A stretch of DNA of 64,000 nucleotides from Rhabditophanes sp. KR3021 (taxonomy: Eukaryota; Nematoda; Chromadorea; Rhabditida; Alloionematidae). Positions 1 through 14,149 of the stretch are shown here, in pieces. The stretch spans positions 8,928,001 to 8,992,000 of the forward strand of contig CAUJLY010000001.1 in the NCBI GenBank assembly GCA_963281155.1, in the 5' to 3' direction. Under the pieces are notes generated by a model. The model saw only the letters and a program-made list of their open reading frames with translations. It was not told where the DNA came from and did no database searches. Positions within the stretch are counted from its first letter, which is position 1, and every line of letters begins with the position of its first letter. Made by a program: the position numbers and the translations under genes.

Positions 1-493
1 AGTGTCTTTTTTCGCAAAAGCTGTCTTTGGTAATATACCATTATACTAACTACTGCATTCAATTAGTACAACTACTTTTATAAGCGTCTATTCCTTATGT
101 TTTGTCTCTTAATTACACCGAATTGATTTTACTTATGATACTCTATTTGTTATTCTGATGAGGGATCCTTTTTTATAAAGTTTTTTACCACACATTTAGT
201 TCTTTTAAAATGATTGATTGCTATTACTAATTAAATGACCTCATCAAAACAAAATTAGCCATCCCCTTTAATGTCCAAACAAATAGAACCTTTTTTAATT
301 AAAGTGGCGTATAAATAATAAAGTCATTTTACTCATAATTTGGTACGATCTTTCAGAAATACAACCTACCACTCTATATTCCATCAAATTTGTATTTAGA
401 AACACCAAACAACTTCCTTGCTGCCTCCCAAACAAATTAGGTTGAAAGTCAGTAGACAGATTTGTTTTAAAAAAGAGTAAATAACCTACTACC
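1..493. other. AT-rich upstream region of the F-BAR gene
   Basis: I see no gene here. The antisense reading frame that enters the region from about position 726 is a shadow of the F-BAR exon. The segment presumably holds the promoter and 5' UTR of the gene starting at 494. Confidence 0.5.
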
Positions 494-2395
494 ATGGCTT
501 CACCTGAACTGGAACCGCCCTCCCAACTGAGTTGGGGTTGTCTGTGGGACAAGACTGACACAGTCCTCAACCAAACGACGAAAGGAATCGAGATGTTGGA
601 TCGGTTTGGGCAATTTGTGCGTGACAGGGCTATAATAGAAGAAGAATACGCCTCCAAGCTGAAACAATTAATCCGCAAAAATAACAAAGCTCTAGACAAA
701 GAAAATGCACAAGGCAAAGAGTTCACCTATGTTTCATCATTTACCGACTACATGAAAGCTATCGAACACTTGGCTATGCAACACGAAGTCGTAGGGGAGA
801 AGCTAAAAAAAGAATTAGCACCAAAGATATCTGAAAAATGTGTTGATTTCAAAAATCGCACCAAGTCCCATCATGCTGATTTGGGAGCTCTCAAATTAAT
901 AGTGGATCAAGCTTTAGATTCAGCCAAAAAACATCTCAAACACTACCAAAGGACGTTTCGAGATGCCGAGCAAGCTTATGTCAAATTCGATAAAGCTGAA
1001 AAGAATATGGATATTTCTAGAGCTGACTTGGCCAAAGCCAAAAATAACGCCGAAAGCAAACATGCATCGTGTCGAGAAGCTCAATCAGCTTACCTAAATC
1101 AATTAAGTATTACGGAAAAAATTAGGGATGATCATTATCAGGTGAAGTTGCATGACTTGTTGAATGGAATCAGGAGGATGGATGTGGAGAGGATTAGTGA
1201 GGGGAAGGGGTGTTTGTATGCTAGTGTTGGCATTGAGACAGATGTTGTTAATATTATTCAGAGGTAATTTTGGGTTCAGGAGATCATTTTATTTTGATTT
1301 AGTTGTTATGCTGACATGAATAGTGCCGCTGCTATTATAGATCCCGCCAAGGATGCGGAAACAGTCGTCAAGCAAATTAAGACTGGGTATGTGTATGTTC
1401 CTGTTGATATGGAAGTTAATTATGGGTGTCCGACTAATATTTTAAAGACTGGACATTCGGCTTTGTCCTCCGGAGATGAAGGGGCAATGCAGACTTTGAA
1501 AAGAGGTGTCTTGTCCAATGGAAATAATGTTGGGGCCAAGAATGGGACTGCCAAGGTTTCTAGGAAACAAAGCATGCATCAACGGCTCTTTGGGGAAGGC
1601 AAATCTAAGCAGAAAGAGAATGGACAAGGGCCCTTTTGTAATGATCCACCCCAACAAAGGATTAGGAAGTGTGAGGATAAATTAGTTTTGTTAGAAAAAG
1701 AAATTGAGAAAGTCGATCAGGCAAGGAATGGCCTTCAGAAGATGTTCACAGTCTACGAACAAAATCCAAAGCTAGGCGACCCTAAAAAAGTAGATGAACA
1801 ACTGCAACAATACATAGCAGAGCTTTCCGAGCTTCAGAAGCAGAAGCAATTATACCAAGCAACTATAGATGAAACCAAGACGCAGCTTTCGATGAATCTA
1901 AGTATAGACGGCACCACCACTCCAAAAAACCCTTCCATTTCCTCTGGCATATCCCCCCGTACTTCCTCAAACACACACTCTCCCATGATGACACCACGAA
2001 CATTAAGGCAAGACAACAGAGTATCGTATGATGGCGGCAGTCTATCAAGTGAAGCTTCCTCAGCCAAAAGCGGCACTAACACATCCAACACCACAAGCAT
2101 CACAACTAACACGCCCCTTGTCACCGCCACACAACCACACAAAGCCGCCTTCGACCCACATGCTGAAGTTTATGACATCTGTGAACTACTACCCCTCGGC
2201 ACTGCCACCGCCATCTACGCCTTTGAAGGAGGGTCGGAGGGGACAGTTCCCGTCCGGGAAGGTGAAGTCTTAACTATCCTCGAAAAAGATGAAGGCGACG
2301 GTTGGACTCGTGTCAAATACAAAGACCGCTCCGGTGAAGGGTTCGTCCCAACTACTTACCTGAAATGTACTTTCGGAACGTCAACGGATATTTAA
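494..2395 (+). CDS. toca: F-BAR/HR1/SH3 protein, TOCA/CIP4 family
   Basis: Two exons, 494-1263 and 1303-2395, with a 39-base GT-AG intron, give 620 residues. Residues 1-265 form an F-BAR domain, beginning near LSWGCLWDKTD and continuing through an FxDYMKAIEHLA-like stretch. About 372-446 is a coiled HR1 region (QQRIRKCEDKLVLLEKEIEK) that in this family binds GTP-loaded CDC42. About 558-616 is a C-terminal SH3 domain (ALYAF-like ATAIYAF, then GDGWTRVK and GFVPTTYLK). A Ser/Thr-rich, probably disordered linker separates HR1 from SH3. TOCA/CIP4/FBP17 proteins bend membranes and recruit N-WASP/WAVE during endocytosis and junction remodelling. Length and domain order match the family. The intron falls in the last F-BAR helices and the frame continues across it as SCYADMNSAAA. 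I take the ATG at 494 because the F-BAR domain begins right after it. Confidence 0.95.
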
Positions 2396-2575
2396 ACTTT
2401 AACAATCTCATCTCCTGTACTTATATTGCTTAATTAAAATTTTCTTTTCATCATCGTTTTATGTGGGTGGTTGGTGTCATTTAGTGTGTTTATTAAGAAA
2501 AGATAATGGGGTGGTACTTTATGGAAGATAAAAAATAATATTCTGACGGTACTTATAAGAGAAGAGTATTTGACT

Positions 2576-3109
2576 TTATTTGGAACCAACAGCTTTGATG
2601 ACATTGAAGCAATCGTTGTGTATGAGCCACTGCCCGTCAATATTCTTCCAGACTTGTAGGTAAACCCCAGACTCAGTGCCTTTCAAACCAAGCAGATGGT
2701 AACAACCACGTTCAAAAGCCCACTCCCCACACCCATTAACTTCTTCGGTGATGATGTTGACACGTTGAACACCGAGAAGCATGTCTTTCTTAAAATACTC
2801 TTCAATCCCACCCGACCTTTGACTGGTTTGGTTTGGTTGGGCATGAAGTATCCCTCGGGATCGTAAAGTTCAGCTACCTTTTGAGCGTTTCCGCAGTTGA
2901 AGAATTTCATAAAAAGACTTTGTCTGGCTTTAATTTGTTGGAACAAAGCTTAATTAAACACAACATTAATATACCTTACATACCATCGCCTTACCCATAT
3001 TCATATTCTCAATGATCTTACTCCTCATCGGAATGTGCTGGAAGAGATTTTCCTCTGGACTGTGATTAGTATGGCCATTGCAACTACTAGTCATCCCAAT
3101 ATTATCCAT
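2576..3109 (-). pseudogene. NTF2-like (SnoaL/DUF4440-type) protein with one frameshift
   Basis: Exon 1 is 3109-2995 (ATG at 3109) and exon 2 is 2948-2576, with a GTAAG...TTAAG intron. Exon 1 encodes about 38 residues. Exon 2 starts LFQQIKARQSLFMKFFNCG and carries the cone-shaped NTF2-like fold of small SnoaL/DUF4440 proteins: AELYDPEGYFMP, then EWAFERGCYHLLG, then VWKNIDGQWLIHNDCFN. The frame breaks once near 2796, in a G-rich run: KGRVG is in one frame and IEEYFKKDM in another, offset by one missing base. Everything else looks intact, so a sequencing or assembly indel is at least as likely as a true pseudogene. The molecular function of such stand-alone domains in nematodes is not known to me. 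The gene is convergent with the F-BAR gene. Confidence 0.75.
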
Positions 3110-3374
3110 CCTGTTTTAAAATAAGCTAAGTAAAGTTAGGAAAATGTTGTGTATATGGATAAAGAAAGGGAAAAATTATTTATATAGAGGAGAAAGCCTA
3201 TCAAAAACATGACGTCACTTTGGAAGTGCTCATGACAAGTTAGAAAAGCAATTTAGGAAAGGGGTAGTCTCAGATGCAGACGATTTTGCATTTAATAGGC
3301 ATTTGATTTTTAATTTTTATTCAAGTCTTTGGAAAATATTATTATTTTAGTTATGAAAGAAGAAGGGGGAGGGA

Positions 3375-4760
<1,386 letters not shown>

Positions 4761-6992
4761 GTTAATAACTGTTGCTGAAATCAAATAAACACAATTATAT
4801 TTGTCACCTCGACTAAGGTTATTATTATTAAAATAAGAGTGTATGATTACTGCAAACACCACCACCACAATAAAATATCTCCTCGTAGGCACTTCAAAAA
4901 TAAAAAGAAAAGAAGTACATGTGCTGTACATAGTAACGGAGTCCAAGCACCAGGTCCCCACCACAAAAGCAGTATCTTTTTGTTTGCCACGCTCTTCAAA
5001 ATCAAACATGAACAACCACAATTCATATTATGGTACTTGATGGCCGGATATTAGAATAGAATTGGTGGAGACACACATATCACGATCTTTAATTGTAAGA
5101 TAAATGACACCCTTAAGAGGAGAGAATTTATGTTTAAAGATACTGTATTAAGGAGTCGAGTTTGTATTTTGGTGGGGTATGTGTTTGAATTGGGTGATAA
5201 GGCTCTAAGGAGTAGGAAGCCATTTTGGGGGCTTTTGTTTACCTTGCCTAATTAATGTTAGGACAAAGGAAGGGTAGGACTTTTTTAAAAGTTGGTATAT
5301 TTTTGGAGTTTTTGGGATTTGATACAGTAAAAGTAATGGTGTAATATCAAAAAGTAAAAACAATGTATAAATATTTTTATAAACACAAGCTAGATGCCTT
5401 TAGATATTAAAAGCAAAAGAAGATGCCACAAGAGACAAGAATAATAAAGAGTCATTATCTAATGTCATCAAAATGATTCTCCACCAAAACAAATGCTTAA
5501 TGTGAGGATAAATGTATCTATATGGAGTAGGATATAACTATTACGTGAAATGAAAAGTTAATCTAGTCCTTGTTTGGTTCTATTTTATTTAATTCACCAT
5601 CAACATACACACCGCCTAGACCTCTCCCCATTCTTTTTTGGGTTGAAAGAAAATACATGGATAGGCAAGGCTTAACATTAACTAAAATTAAATAATACAC
5701 AAAAGATTACTGTCACCAATTGAATCTTATCTAGTTGGTATTGTTACTTTTGTGGTGCTTGTTATTTATATGTTTCTTGACACTTCATAAAAGATGAACT
5801 CAGGTCAATGGAGACAGGCCTTTGACACTAGATTATGTTGTATAAATATACATACTAGTCCTTTATTAAGGCTGATAATTGGAGGCATTAATGAGTTAAG
5901 CATATGTTTATTAGGAAGTTCATTCTGGTTTCTTTATTAGATAATTGAGATTGCGTATTGACTTATGTAATCGGTCTTTACTATTCTTTTAGGGGCACAC
6001 GTATTGTCCTTGTAGGTTTGCTTGCGATAAGGGGTTGTGTGGAAACATAATTAAGATATGTCAAATGTTGCTCCTAATTATTTTGAGGGTTAAGGAAATG
6101 TATGATAAGAATGTGTTTTTTGGTAATTGACGGACGTGGTGTATCAATAAAATGTCAATACAATAACAATTACCAATTTAAGCAATCTCCCAATTGATAC
6201 CTAAAATGGAGATCATCTTCAAATAACGACCCCAATTTCAATTTATCAAAGACAGATCTTGTCACATAATAATTCAAAAAATATATTTAATTCACACTCA
6301 AAAAGTGATTCATTTATTGGCAAAACAATTTATTTGACTTACTTTAACCAAATAATTGATATGTTTTGCAAATTTATTCAAATTCATTTAAACAAATAGA
6401 TTGGTTGTTACATTAACATGCAGCACCCAAACTTATTTAGTAGCCATAAACGTGCCTCTTTAATACAAACTTACTTAATATACTCTACTTTAGATATATT
6501 AAGTGTATCAAATCGATGTAACTCACACCACCCACCCTTTTATTACCTAACAAACTCCATGTTCCCAACCGAAAAAGAATCTTCTCCATCAAATCAACCT
6601 TCCAAGCCCACCTGCACTTCCACTACATTAATCCAAGAATCTGCCACCACTTTGCATTTAGCAAACTTTTGCCGCGATTGTCTACATTAATTGTGACAAA
6701 GGAACTGACAGACCTCGTTTGGAAGAACGTATATTACAAAAGAAAACAGAAAATTTAATACTTTTTTTGCATATCTATACACCACACACTATTATCGACT
6801 TTTCTGGGCGGTTAAGTTTGGTAGGTGATGAGCCATTTTAATTAGATTAAGTTGGCATTTGTAAGGTCTTGGTTTTAGTTTTGTTTTTTTAGTTAGGTTG
6901 ATTTTGTTTGAGTATTTTTGTTATTATTGTGAGCTAATTACTTCTATTGGGAGGTTTCTTCACTTTATTTTAATATTTGTTTTATTTTAGAC
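4761..6992. other. 2.2-kb intergenic region
   Basis: AT-rich sequence between two genes that diverge from it: the zinc-finger gene ending at 4760 (minus strand) and the one starting at 6993 (plus strand). It must contain both promoters. Short open frames here (for example 6418-6690) lack splice support, codon-like composition or recognisable domains. I see no RNA gene or repeat. Confidence 0.5.
6981..6990 (+). promoter_or_regulatory. Probable UTR or trans-splice acceptor
   Basis: TTTATTTTAG ends two bases before the ATG at 6993. This is the usual context of a spliced-leader acceptor, or a 5' UTR intron end, in nematodes. It also fixes 6993 as the start codon. Confidence 0.5.
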
Positions 6993-9900
6993 ATGACTGA
7001 GAATGATGGTATTGTTCTATTGCCTATTTCGGAACATAATAGTACACAGGAATCTATTAGGGAAACGAGTGTCCCTGAAACAGATACTAGTTGTTCATAC
7101 ACATCAGCTAAGTCGCCATCACCTGAAACTACAACAAATGAAGGTAGAGATGGGTTTGTGGGGGAGAGTGATTTGTCAGAACAAGTCAAAACAACTGAAA
7201 CTAGTCAGACAAATGGGTTTGCAGACCAAGACATTTCCTTCGAACATGATAAATCAACTGAACATAATCAGGCAAATGGACTCAAAACTACTGAGGAGAG
7301 TGTCAAAGATGTTGGAGGTGGTTTATCTGAGCTAGAGATATTTTTGAAACAAATTAATAAAAGCGTTCCCAAAGTAGATAGTCTACAAAAAGGTAATTAT
7401 GATCTAAAAATAGATGTGACAGTTGAAGATCAAAAAGTAATTTCCAAACCAATAATCGTTGAAAGTAATATTGACAAAAAGGTCCCTACAAACAACTTCA
7501 ATTCCGGCAACATTTCTGATCTGGCTATTGTGGAACCTCCACCGATTACCATTAAAACTGAAGAAAAGAGAAGTCATGTCATTTACACAGGCATGCCTAA
7601 GTTGTCGTCTTTGATACATGAAACAGCCATTCCTCGCCACAATTCACCCAATCCAAGACCAGTCATTGCCAGTCCTTTTAGTATTATACATGTTCCTAAG
7701 AGAAAAAATATACCTCCAACGGCGGTTCCTCATAAAAATGGCTTCTTCACACCAGGATATCGTAGTCAAGGTTTGGCTAAATTTGCAGCTGGTAAGTCAT
7801 TCATTTTTATTATTAAAGGATAACTAGTAAGCACATATGTATAATATAAATAATTTGAATATAGGATGATGAGTCGTAGTATGACTCTATCTAATATTTA
7901 CTTACATTTTATTGGTATTCATTTTTAGGGAAGCCATTTGCCGGTGAACCAGAGCTGATATGCCTTGAATCGTCATCAGACGATGATGGTCCGTTGAAAC
8001 GAAATGACCACTTCCCTCCAACCACGACAAAAAGAGCAAATTTGGAAGGAACTATTAATAGGGTCAATTTATTGAATGGGCACTCATCAACAAGATTATC
8101 CCCGTCAGGGTATCAATCCGATATTTATTCCAGATCAGGCCTACCAATAAACAAATTACCCTCCCTCCCACTCTCTTCTCTCACCAGCCCAGTCCAAGAA
8201 GGGACATCATCTCAAACAACCACCCCAACAACATCTCCAAATGGCGGGGACGAGTCAAGGAACGTGGTCGTCATCACCGAAGCCAACAAGCACATCTACA
8301 ATAAAGACAATGTCCCGCACGTGATGAGGCAAGCCATGGATCTGTTAGCAACCAATTCTCCCGTTGTCTATACGAATCATGAGCGAAATAGAAAAGATGC
8401 CATTGCTAAGAAAGTTGCTGCTTTTGAAATGACAAGTCCTCAACATGCTCCTTCGAGGTATGAATTATTGATGGGAAGACCTTCTTCGAGTAGTGTTACC
8501 TGCCGTCTGGGGACAAACCGATCTAAATTTGTCGATCCAAGAAGCTATAAAATTGATGAGCCATCGGGAAATGGGGATAGGTCTATTCAGGGAGGAGGTC
8601 CGAAATCTGGGCCAGGTAAAAGTGCAACTGTCGGTATTTGGGGATGCCAACAAACTGGGTGTTGGTTTTTCGCTTCTTCAAAGGAAGAATTTGACGAGCA
8701 CAATGAAACCCACGATGAGAATGGAGCTCATTGCTGCAGGAAATGTAGTCTAACCTTTTCAAATGAGCCTAATCTCAAAAGGCATATCTTAATCTTTTGC
8801 GAACAACAAAATACAACAAGGAAAGAGAAAAAGTCTATTATGGAAGATGATCCCAATATTCTAGACAGAATCGCTTTGCAAAATAGCAAATTGCAGGAGT
8901 TTAAAGATGTAGAGGAAATCAAAGCAAAAAGCAATGGACATCAATCAGCAAGAGTTTCAATGAAGCATGTGAGTATGCCGAAAGACATGCTTGCTAATGA
9001 GATGGCTGCTTATAGACAAAAGACATTAACGTCTATCTTGGGGGTTCCTGAGAAAAGATCCAGACCTACTCAAGATAATGTTTCACCCGCTCAAGTCGCC
9101 AAGAAGCCAAGGCTTTCAAATGAATCCTGTACAGTCACATCAAATAGTTCTCTTCCTAAGATAAGGAATCATGGTTTTTCGAATCACTTAACCACCACCA
9201 AACAACAACCTACTCCTCCACCCAAGCCTACTCCCCCAATCTTCGAACGGTACGACTCTCCAGACGACAATGAATTACTAGCAAAATTCATCCGTCAAGA
9301 AAGTCATTTCAAAGCTTTTCCACCCAAAACCACTGCCAAACTAAATTGCCCCGAATCAACCTGCAACTTCAGTGATCCAGGTGTGGAAGAACTCCAAAAA
9401 CACATAGCCGACTACCACCGAGGTGACAAACTCCACAAATGCCCCTTCTGCGACCTCAAATTCGCAACAAGCAAACTCTCCAAAAAGCATGAACTTGTTT
9501 ACTGTACAAGCAACGTAAATGATCCCACCCTCACCTCAAGACTGAATGGAACCAAAATTATTGACTCAAAATCAACTGAATCACCGCCTACTTTAGTCAA
9601 AGTCCACACCGAATCAAACCTACTCATTTTCAAATGCCCTAAAAAATGCCTATACACCACCCGAGACCACAATGCCCTCCGAGCCCACATCTCAAAAGAC
9701 CATTCCGGAACCAATTTTCTTTGTAGTCTATGCATGGAATCATTCGGTGCTTTCAAGGCACTGGCCATTCATAGAAGATTGTTTTGTCCAGCCATAGAAG
9801 AAAAACATGCCAATCACCATTTGATGGACAAGAGGTTGTTGGGGCTGGTGAAGTGTCATGCTGTGGATTGCTCGTTTGTAGCAAAGGATGCGATGGGGTA

Positions 9901-10107
9901 TGGTGCTCATATGAGAGCGCATACGTTGGGATTTGTGACGAAGTTGAGGGTAAGTTGGAAGGTGTGTTGCTTTTAAAAGCTAATTTTGTTTTTTAGTGCA
10001 AAGACTGCCTGGCTTATTTCATGGCGAAGGAAGGGTATGATGAACATTGTAATGGACATTGCAAGGTGGCTGCCGCTAAAATGAAAAAACATCAAAGCCT
10101 TCTTTAA
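6993..10107 (+). CDS. Large zinc-finger protein with four paired C2H2/C2HC modules
   Basis: Exons 6993-7791, 7929-9949 and 9997-10107 give 976 residues. The first 480 or so residues are low-complexity (Ser, Thr, Pro, acidic) with no recognised domain. The rest holds four two-finger modules. Each has a first finger C-x3/4-C...H-x3/4-H (for example WGCQQTGC, LNCPESTC, FKCPKKC, VKCHAVDC), then a second finger C-x2-C ending in H-x4-C or a variant (HILIFC, HELVYC, HRRLFC). The final module is completed by the small third exon (CKDCLAYF...HCNGHC). No TGEKP linkers are present, so DNA, RNA or protein binding are all possible. The gene lies just upstream of a related gene with the same module. I do not recognise a named orthologue. 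Confidence 0.85.
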
Positions 10108-10251
10108 ACTCTTAATAATTACTTTTCGTTGAATTTAATAATATCTTTTTGCAAATAATTTTAGATGTGTTTTGTGTTATTGGTTATCTTTCCACCCACC
10201 TACTTTCTTTCCCTCAAAAGTTTCCTTTTTAATTGAAAAATTTAGGCTAAG
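10108..10251 (+). promoter_or_regulatory. 144-base intercistronic spacer of a probable operon
   Basis: The spacer between the two paired-finger genes has an AATAAT-type AT-rich stretch after the stop, pyrimidine-rich tracts, and an acceptor-like TTTAGGCTAAG directly before the ATG at 10252. Spacing of about 100-150 bases with such an acceptor is the hallmark of nematode operons, whose downstream genes are trans-spliced. The operon itself is inferred. Confidence 0.5.
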
Positions 10252-12382
10252 ATGGGAGCTGAAGTGAAAAGCACAGAGGACCTTGAGTACGACGAAGCCA
10301 GGTTTGGTTTCCTCCACACCAATCTTTATTACTATTGTGATGATTTCGATGAATTACTAAAAGTACGGTGTAAATTACAATCGTTTGCAACGATTCTTGA
10401 ATTGGTTTATGAATGTCCAGATCAATTCTGCCCGAAAAGATTTTTTATGCAATACCAGTTGAAAGAACATGTTGCTACCCACCAGGACAGGATATTGCCA
10501 ATTGAGGACAAATTCGAGTATTTGGATAGGACAAGAATACGTTATGTAAGTTGCTAAACATTTTATCTGAAAATTGGCTTTTAGAACCGGATCCGGTCTT
10601 GTTTGAATGAAAAAGACGACAAAACAGGTAGAAGATACCCGACGGTGCCGACTGATATGCTGGTTGCCAAGATTAATAAGGCTCGTGAATGCTATGAGGA
10701 AGTGAATGCCTTTGAAGAGGTTCTGAAGCAAGATGGGCAACGCAAACTGTCTCTGAAGGATAAGATTTTGGAAAGAAGACACAACAAGGCTATAGTTGCT
10801 ACTGGTAGCGATTCAAATTTAAAGGTGAAATTCCAACTTGAGAAAAGTTCAGATGAGGATAGTGGGTCAGAGACGGAATCGACTGTTTTTAGTGATGATT
10901 GTGGTAGTGATTCTACTTTTGGAAAATATAAAGCAAAAGATAATAACTCGACAATTAGTCTCAGAGAAAAGTCTTATGTCAGAGCTCCTACTTTTGACTT
11001 TAGAGGGTTGAAGCCAAAGAAAAACAAACCACCACGTGACCAAAAAGAACCATCTAAAGACAGCAATCCAGAAGTTCCTTACCGCTCATCTATTGCAATG
11101 TATGATTCCACCTCAAATCTACCAAAAATGCCAATAAAAAGAAATCCAATCTTTGGTGTGATGCCACCCATCAAATCAACTGCCGAACAATGGGCCTCCA
11201 AATTAATGGCCACGCATTCTCAACCTAAACCACAACCTCCATCTGTCGAGGATGATTCGAAGCCTTTATACTATATTCGTGGAGATGCCGCGAGTGAACA
11301 TGCTCGGTACATGCAACGGTATCAATCGAATTCAAGGAAAACGTTTGACCATAATAAGTTGCAGGAAATATTGGCCAAGAATGGCATACCCAATCCCAAT
11401 ATGTCCCGTCCTCCTGCCAAAAGTAAGTTCATAGATTGAGAGGACAATTGAATTAAATGTATTTTTAGGTGCCACCAAAAGACCGATGCAGGATGATTCG
11501 AGTGAAGAGGAAGTTTACATACCCAGATCAAAGAGGCAACAGCAGGTTAATTTGATTCCAGATCCACATCCCGAACAACAATCAATGCAAGAAGTTGAGA
11601 TGGCGTATCGTCCTCAAACACCTCCCCCTAGTCAGACATCCTCAAGGCCATGCAAGACATATGACATCAACAAAAGTGATTCCATCTTCAGAACAGGAAT
11701 GGTGGTAGATAATGGGTTGAATTCAGTTTTAGTCTGGAAATGCAAAGAAAAGAATTGCAATTTCCAAGCCCGTTTCCGTGCCAACCTCGAATTCCACCAT
11801 CTTGATCACAAAATCAGCAAACCGCTCCACCAATGTCGTAATTGCTCGATGTCTTTCGAAAAGAAAAGATGCTACAAAGAACACATGGACAGTTATTGCG
11901 TCAAATTAGCGAAAACGTTTGCTGTCAATTCTTGCTTGAGCTTAAGAGAAGAAGTCCATGCCCTAGCAAAAACATACAACTTCTTAAAATGTCCCCAATT
12001 CGAAAGGTGCGCCTTTGTATGTAATAACCACGAACAACTGAGATTACACAAAGCAGAATCACATTGCAGACCAGACCAAATCAACTTTGATTGCAGATTA
12101 TGCGGATTAGGGTTTGCTGACCAACAAGCTTACTACGAACACGAAGCTTTATTCTGTTGGAGTGGTTTGGAAATGGAAGAGGAGGATGGCAAGTTATTTA
12201 GTTGCAAACACGAATCTTGTGAATTCCAATCTTTTTCCAAAGCTGAGGAAATCACTCACATAGCTACGCATTGCCCCGGTGGAATCTTTACCAATTTTAA
12301 ATGCCGATTTTGCGGGTTTTGCTTTACTTCGGAAAAAGTTGTAGGAGAACATGAAATGTACTTTTGTGGGAATAATGTTTGA
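10252..12382 (+). CDS. Second paired-finger zinc-finger protein
   Basis: Exons 10252-10545, 10585-11422 and 11469-12382 give 681 residues. A single N-terminal finger (YECPDQFC...HVATH) is followed by about 350 disordered, Ser/Lys-rich residues. Three C-terminal two-finger modules follow, of the same design as in the upstream gene: WKCKEKNC...H then CRNCSMSF...HMDSYC; KCPQFERC...H then CRLCGLGF...HEALFC; SCKHESC...H then CRFCGFCF...HEMYFC. The shared module and tight spacing suggest a tandem duplication followed by co-transcription. A nuclear role is likely from the finger content, but the ligand is unknown. The stop TGA is at 12380-12382. Confidence 0.85.
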
Positions 12383-13330
12383 ATTGCTTTGTATATTAAT
12401 GGGTATAATACCACACTTCTTTACATGATAATGAACCAAATTTATTTCTTAATATGTGTTTACGCTTAAAGATTACTATTTAATAAAAAATGCAACCAAA
12501 AAACATCTACTTAAATCACAAAAATAGTAGAATAGTTTAAAAATTTGAACAAACCACTTCGCTTCAATTCCAATGGAGGTCATTGCAAAATCCAAAGATA
12601 ATCTCCCATCTCACCAAACTTTCTTTTTGCATTAAAATGTTTGTAAATATATATGTTGAAATGATCCCAATACAACACCACCAGACAACTTAACTTTTCC
12701 AACTTCTTTAAGTTATCCCATAATTTGTGTATCAATGTAATCACGAAATAAATGTAACTAATGTGCCTATTCATATTTATCCATTCGACTAAAATAGAAA
12801 ATTTATTTATCATTCCACCAACAATTGTTCTACATCCTAAACCTGTTTCCATAATTGGACGTCAAGTAAAGGCGCGGTTTGGCTTGACCATCATATTCCA
12901 AATAATATCCACCTTAACGGATATCTTTTATCCAGGCGCGATTTAGTGTCACTTTTACATTTTATTGTAAGTCGAAACATTTATTATTTTCCTTTTTCTA
13001 CTTTACATCATTACATTATTTGTAGTGGATTTTATTTAGAAATGGAGTAATTAAGCGTTTCCTTAATAACAGCGATCTAATGGGCATTTCAAGATAACAC
13101 ACCATATCGTGATTATGTATTGCCTTAAAATAGATTGAATCCTAGTTATCAAAAATATTTTAACAAGGTGTTTCCCCCATTAATTCCATTAAATTGTTTT
13201 TTTGAATCCATTTCGAGTTTTTTGTTGACAACACCAATCAAAGCTATTTAATTGAACTTTAACTTGTTTGTTTTGACATCATTTATATAAATACAAATAA
13301 CTTTGTAGGATCTTTTACATTTAAGCTAAA
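12383..13330. other. Intergenic region
   Basis: AT-rich with no supported gene. It contains the 3' UTR of the zinc-finger gene and the promoter of the ground-like gene. The open frames here on both strands have no domain or splice support. Confidence 0.4.
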
Positions 13331-13736
13331 ATGCATATTTCATATTTGGTTGCTTTTATTGGAGTTGTGGTTGTTGTGGCTAGTGGTGCGAATGACAATT
13401 GTTACATCAATGACTCAGGTAAGGGGACAGGATAAAGTTTTTTTTAATTATTTTGGTTATAGGATTCACATGTTGCAACAAAGATTTAGAAAAAGCAATG
13501 ATGGGAAGTATGGGAGGAGATGATTTGTTGGCATCTGCAGATTCAGTTCAAAAGGCCTCTGAGTCTGCGTTGGGGGGACGGTTCGAGACAGTAGTTGCTT
13601 TGGACGATTTCGCCTACAAATCACACTTTAAGGATGGGTAAGTTTTTGCCTTAATTTAACAAAAGTTACACAATTTTGCAGAAAAACATGCAAAGTCGAG
13701 AAAGGAGGACAGACTGCTCTTGCATGGGCTCCTTAA
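13331..13736 (+). CDS. Secreted ground-like domain protein
   Basis: Exons 13331-13418, 13463-13637 and 13682-13736 give 105 residues. A signal peptide (MHISYLVAFIGVVVVVASG) is followed by NDNCYIND and then a ground-like domain: FTCCNKDLEKAM, VQKASESALGGRFETVVALDDFAYKSHFKDG, and a closing cysteine in KTCKVEK. This matches the Grl family of hedgehog-related nematode proteins: a CC pair, a DF, a His in H-F, and a final Cys. These are secreted, cuticle- or matrix-associated proteins. This copy is minimal, with no proline-rich or cysteine-rich extension between signal and domain. Its presence is the strongest single hint that the host is a nematode. Confidence 0.88.
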
Positions 13737-14149
13737 TTTTGCACCAGTATTTATATCAATCACCCCAAACATCTTCTTGTCAGTCTTCTATATTGGAAGG
13801 CCTTTAACTGTCCCATCTGTCTCCAAGATCACGAAAATGGTTGCCACCAATTAATATACACAAAGATATTTTATTATTACACTATGTGTCGTGTTGTTTG
13901 TCAACATTCTTGTTCCTTAATTAAGAAAAGATTAATTAATCAGCTTACATCTTAAGCAATTCTTTTTATTGTGTCGCGTGTTATTTTGTGAAAGAATAAA
14001 TTTTATTAATTTGATTGGTGAAAGGAGAAAACCTTTAGTCAGATTCTTTTATTGGTTGGTAATATTTTTTATAAATTAATTAACAAAAAGAACGAGGAAA
14101 GAAGCAACTTTTGGATAGACACTATTAATTTGATTTGACAATTTTAAAT
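13737..14149. other. Convergent intergenic region
   Basis: 3' ends of the ground-like gene (+) and the riboflavin transporter gene (-). AT-rich, with AATAAA-like signals. No gene seen. Confidence 0.4.

Noticed and set aside
295..726. 143-codon minus-strand frame
   Set aside because: Antisense to the F-BAR exon, with no domain; a shadow of the real gene.
6418..6690. 90-codon + strand frame
   Set aside because: No family, no splice context, AT-driven composition; probably chance.
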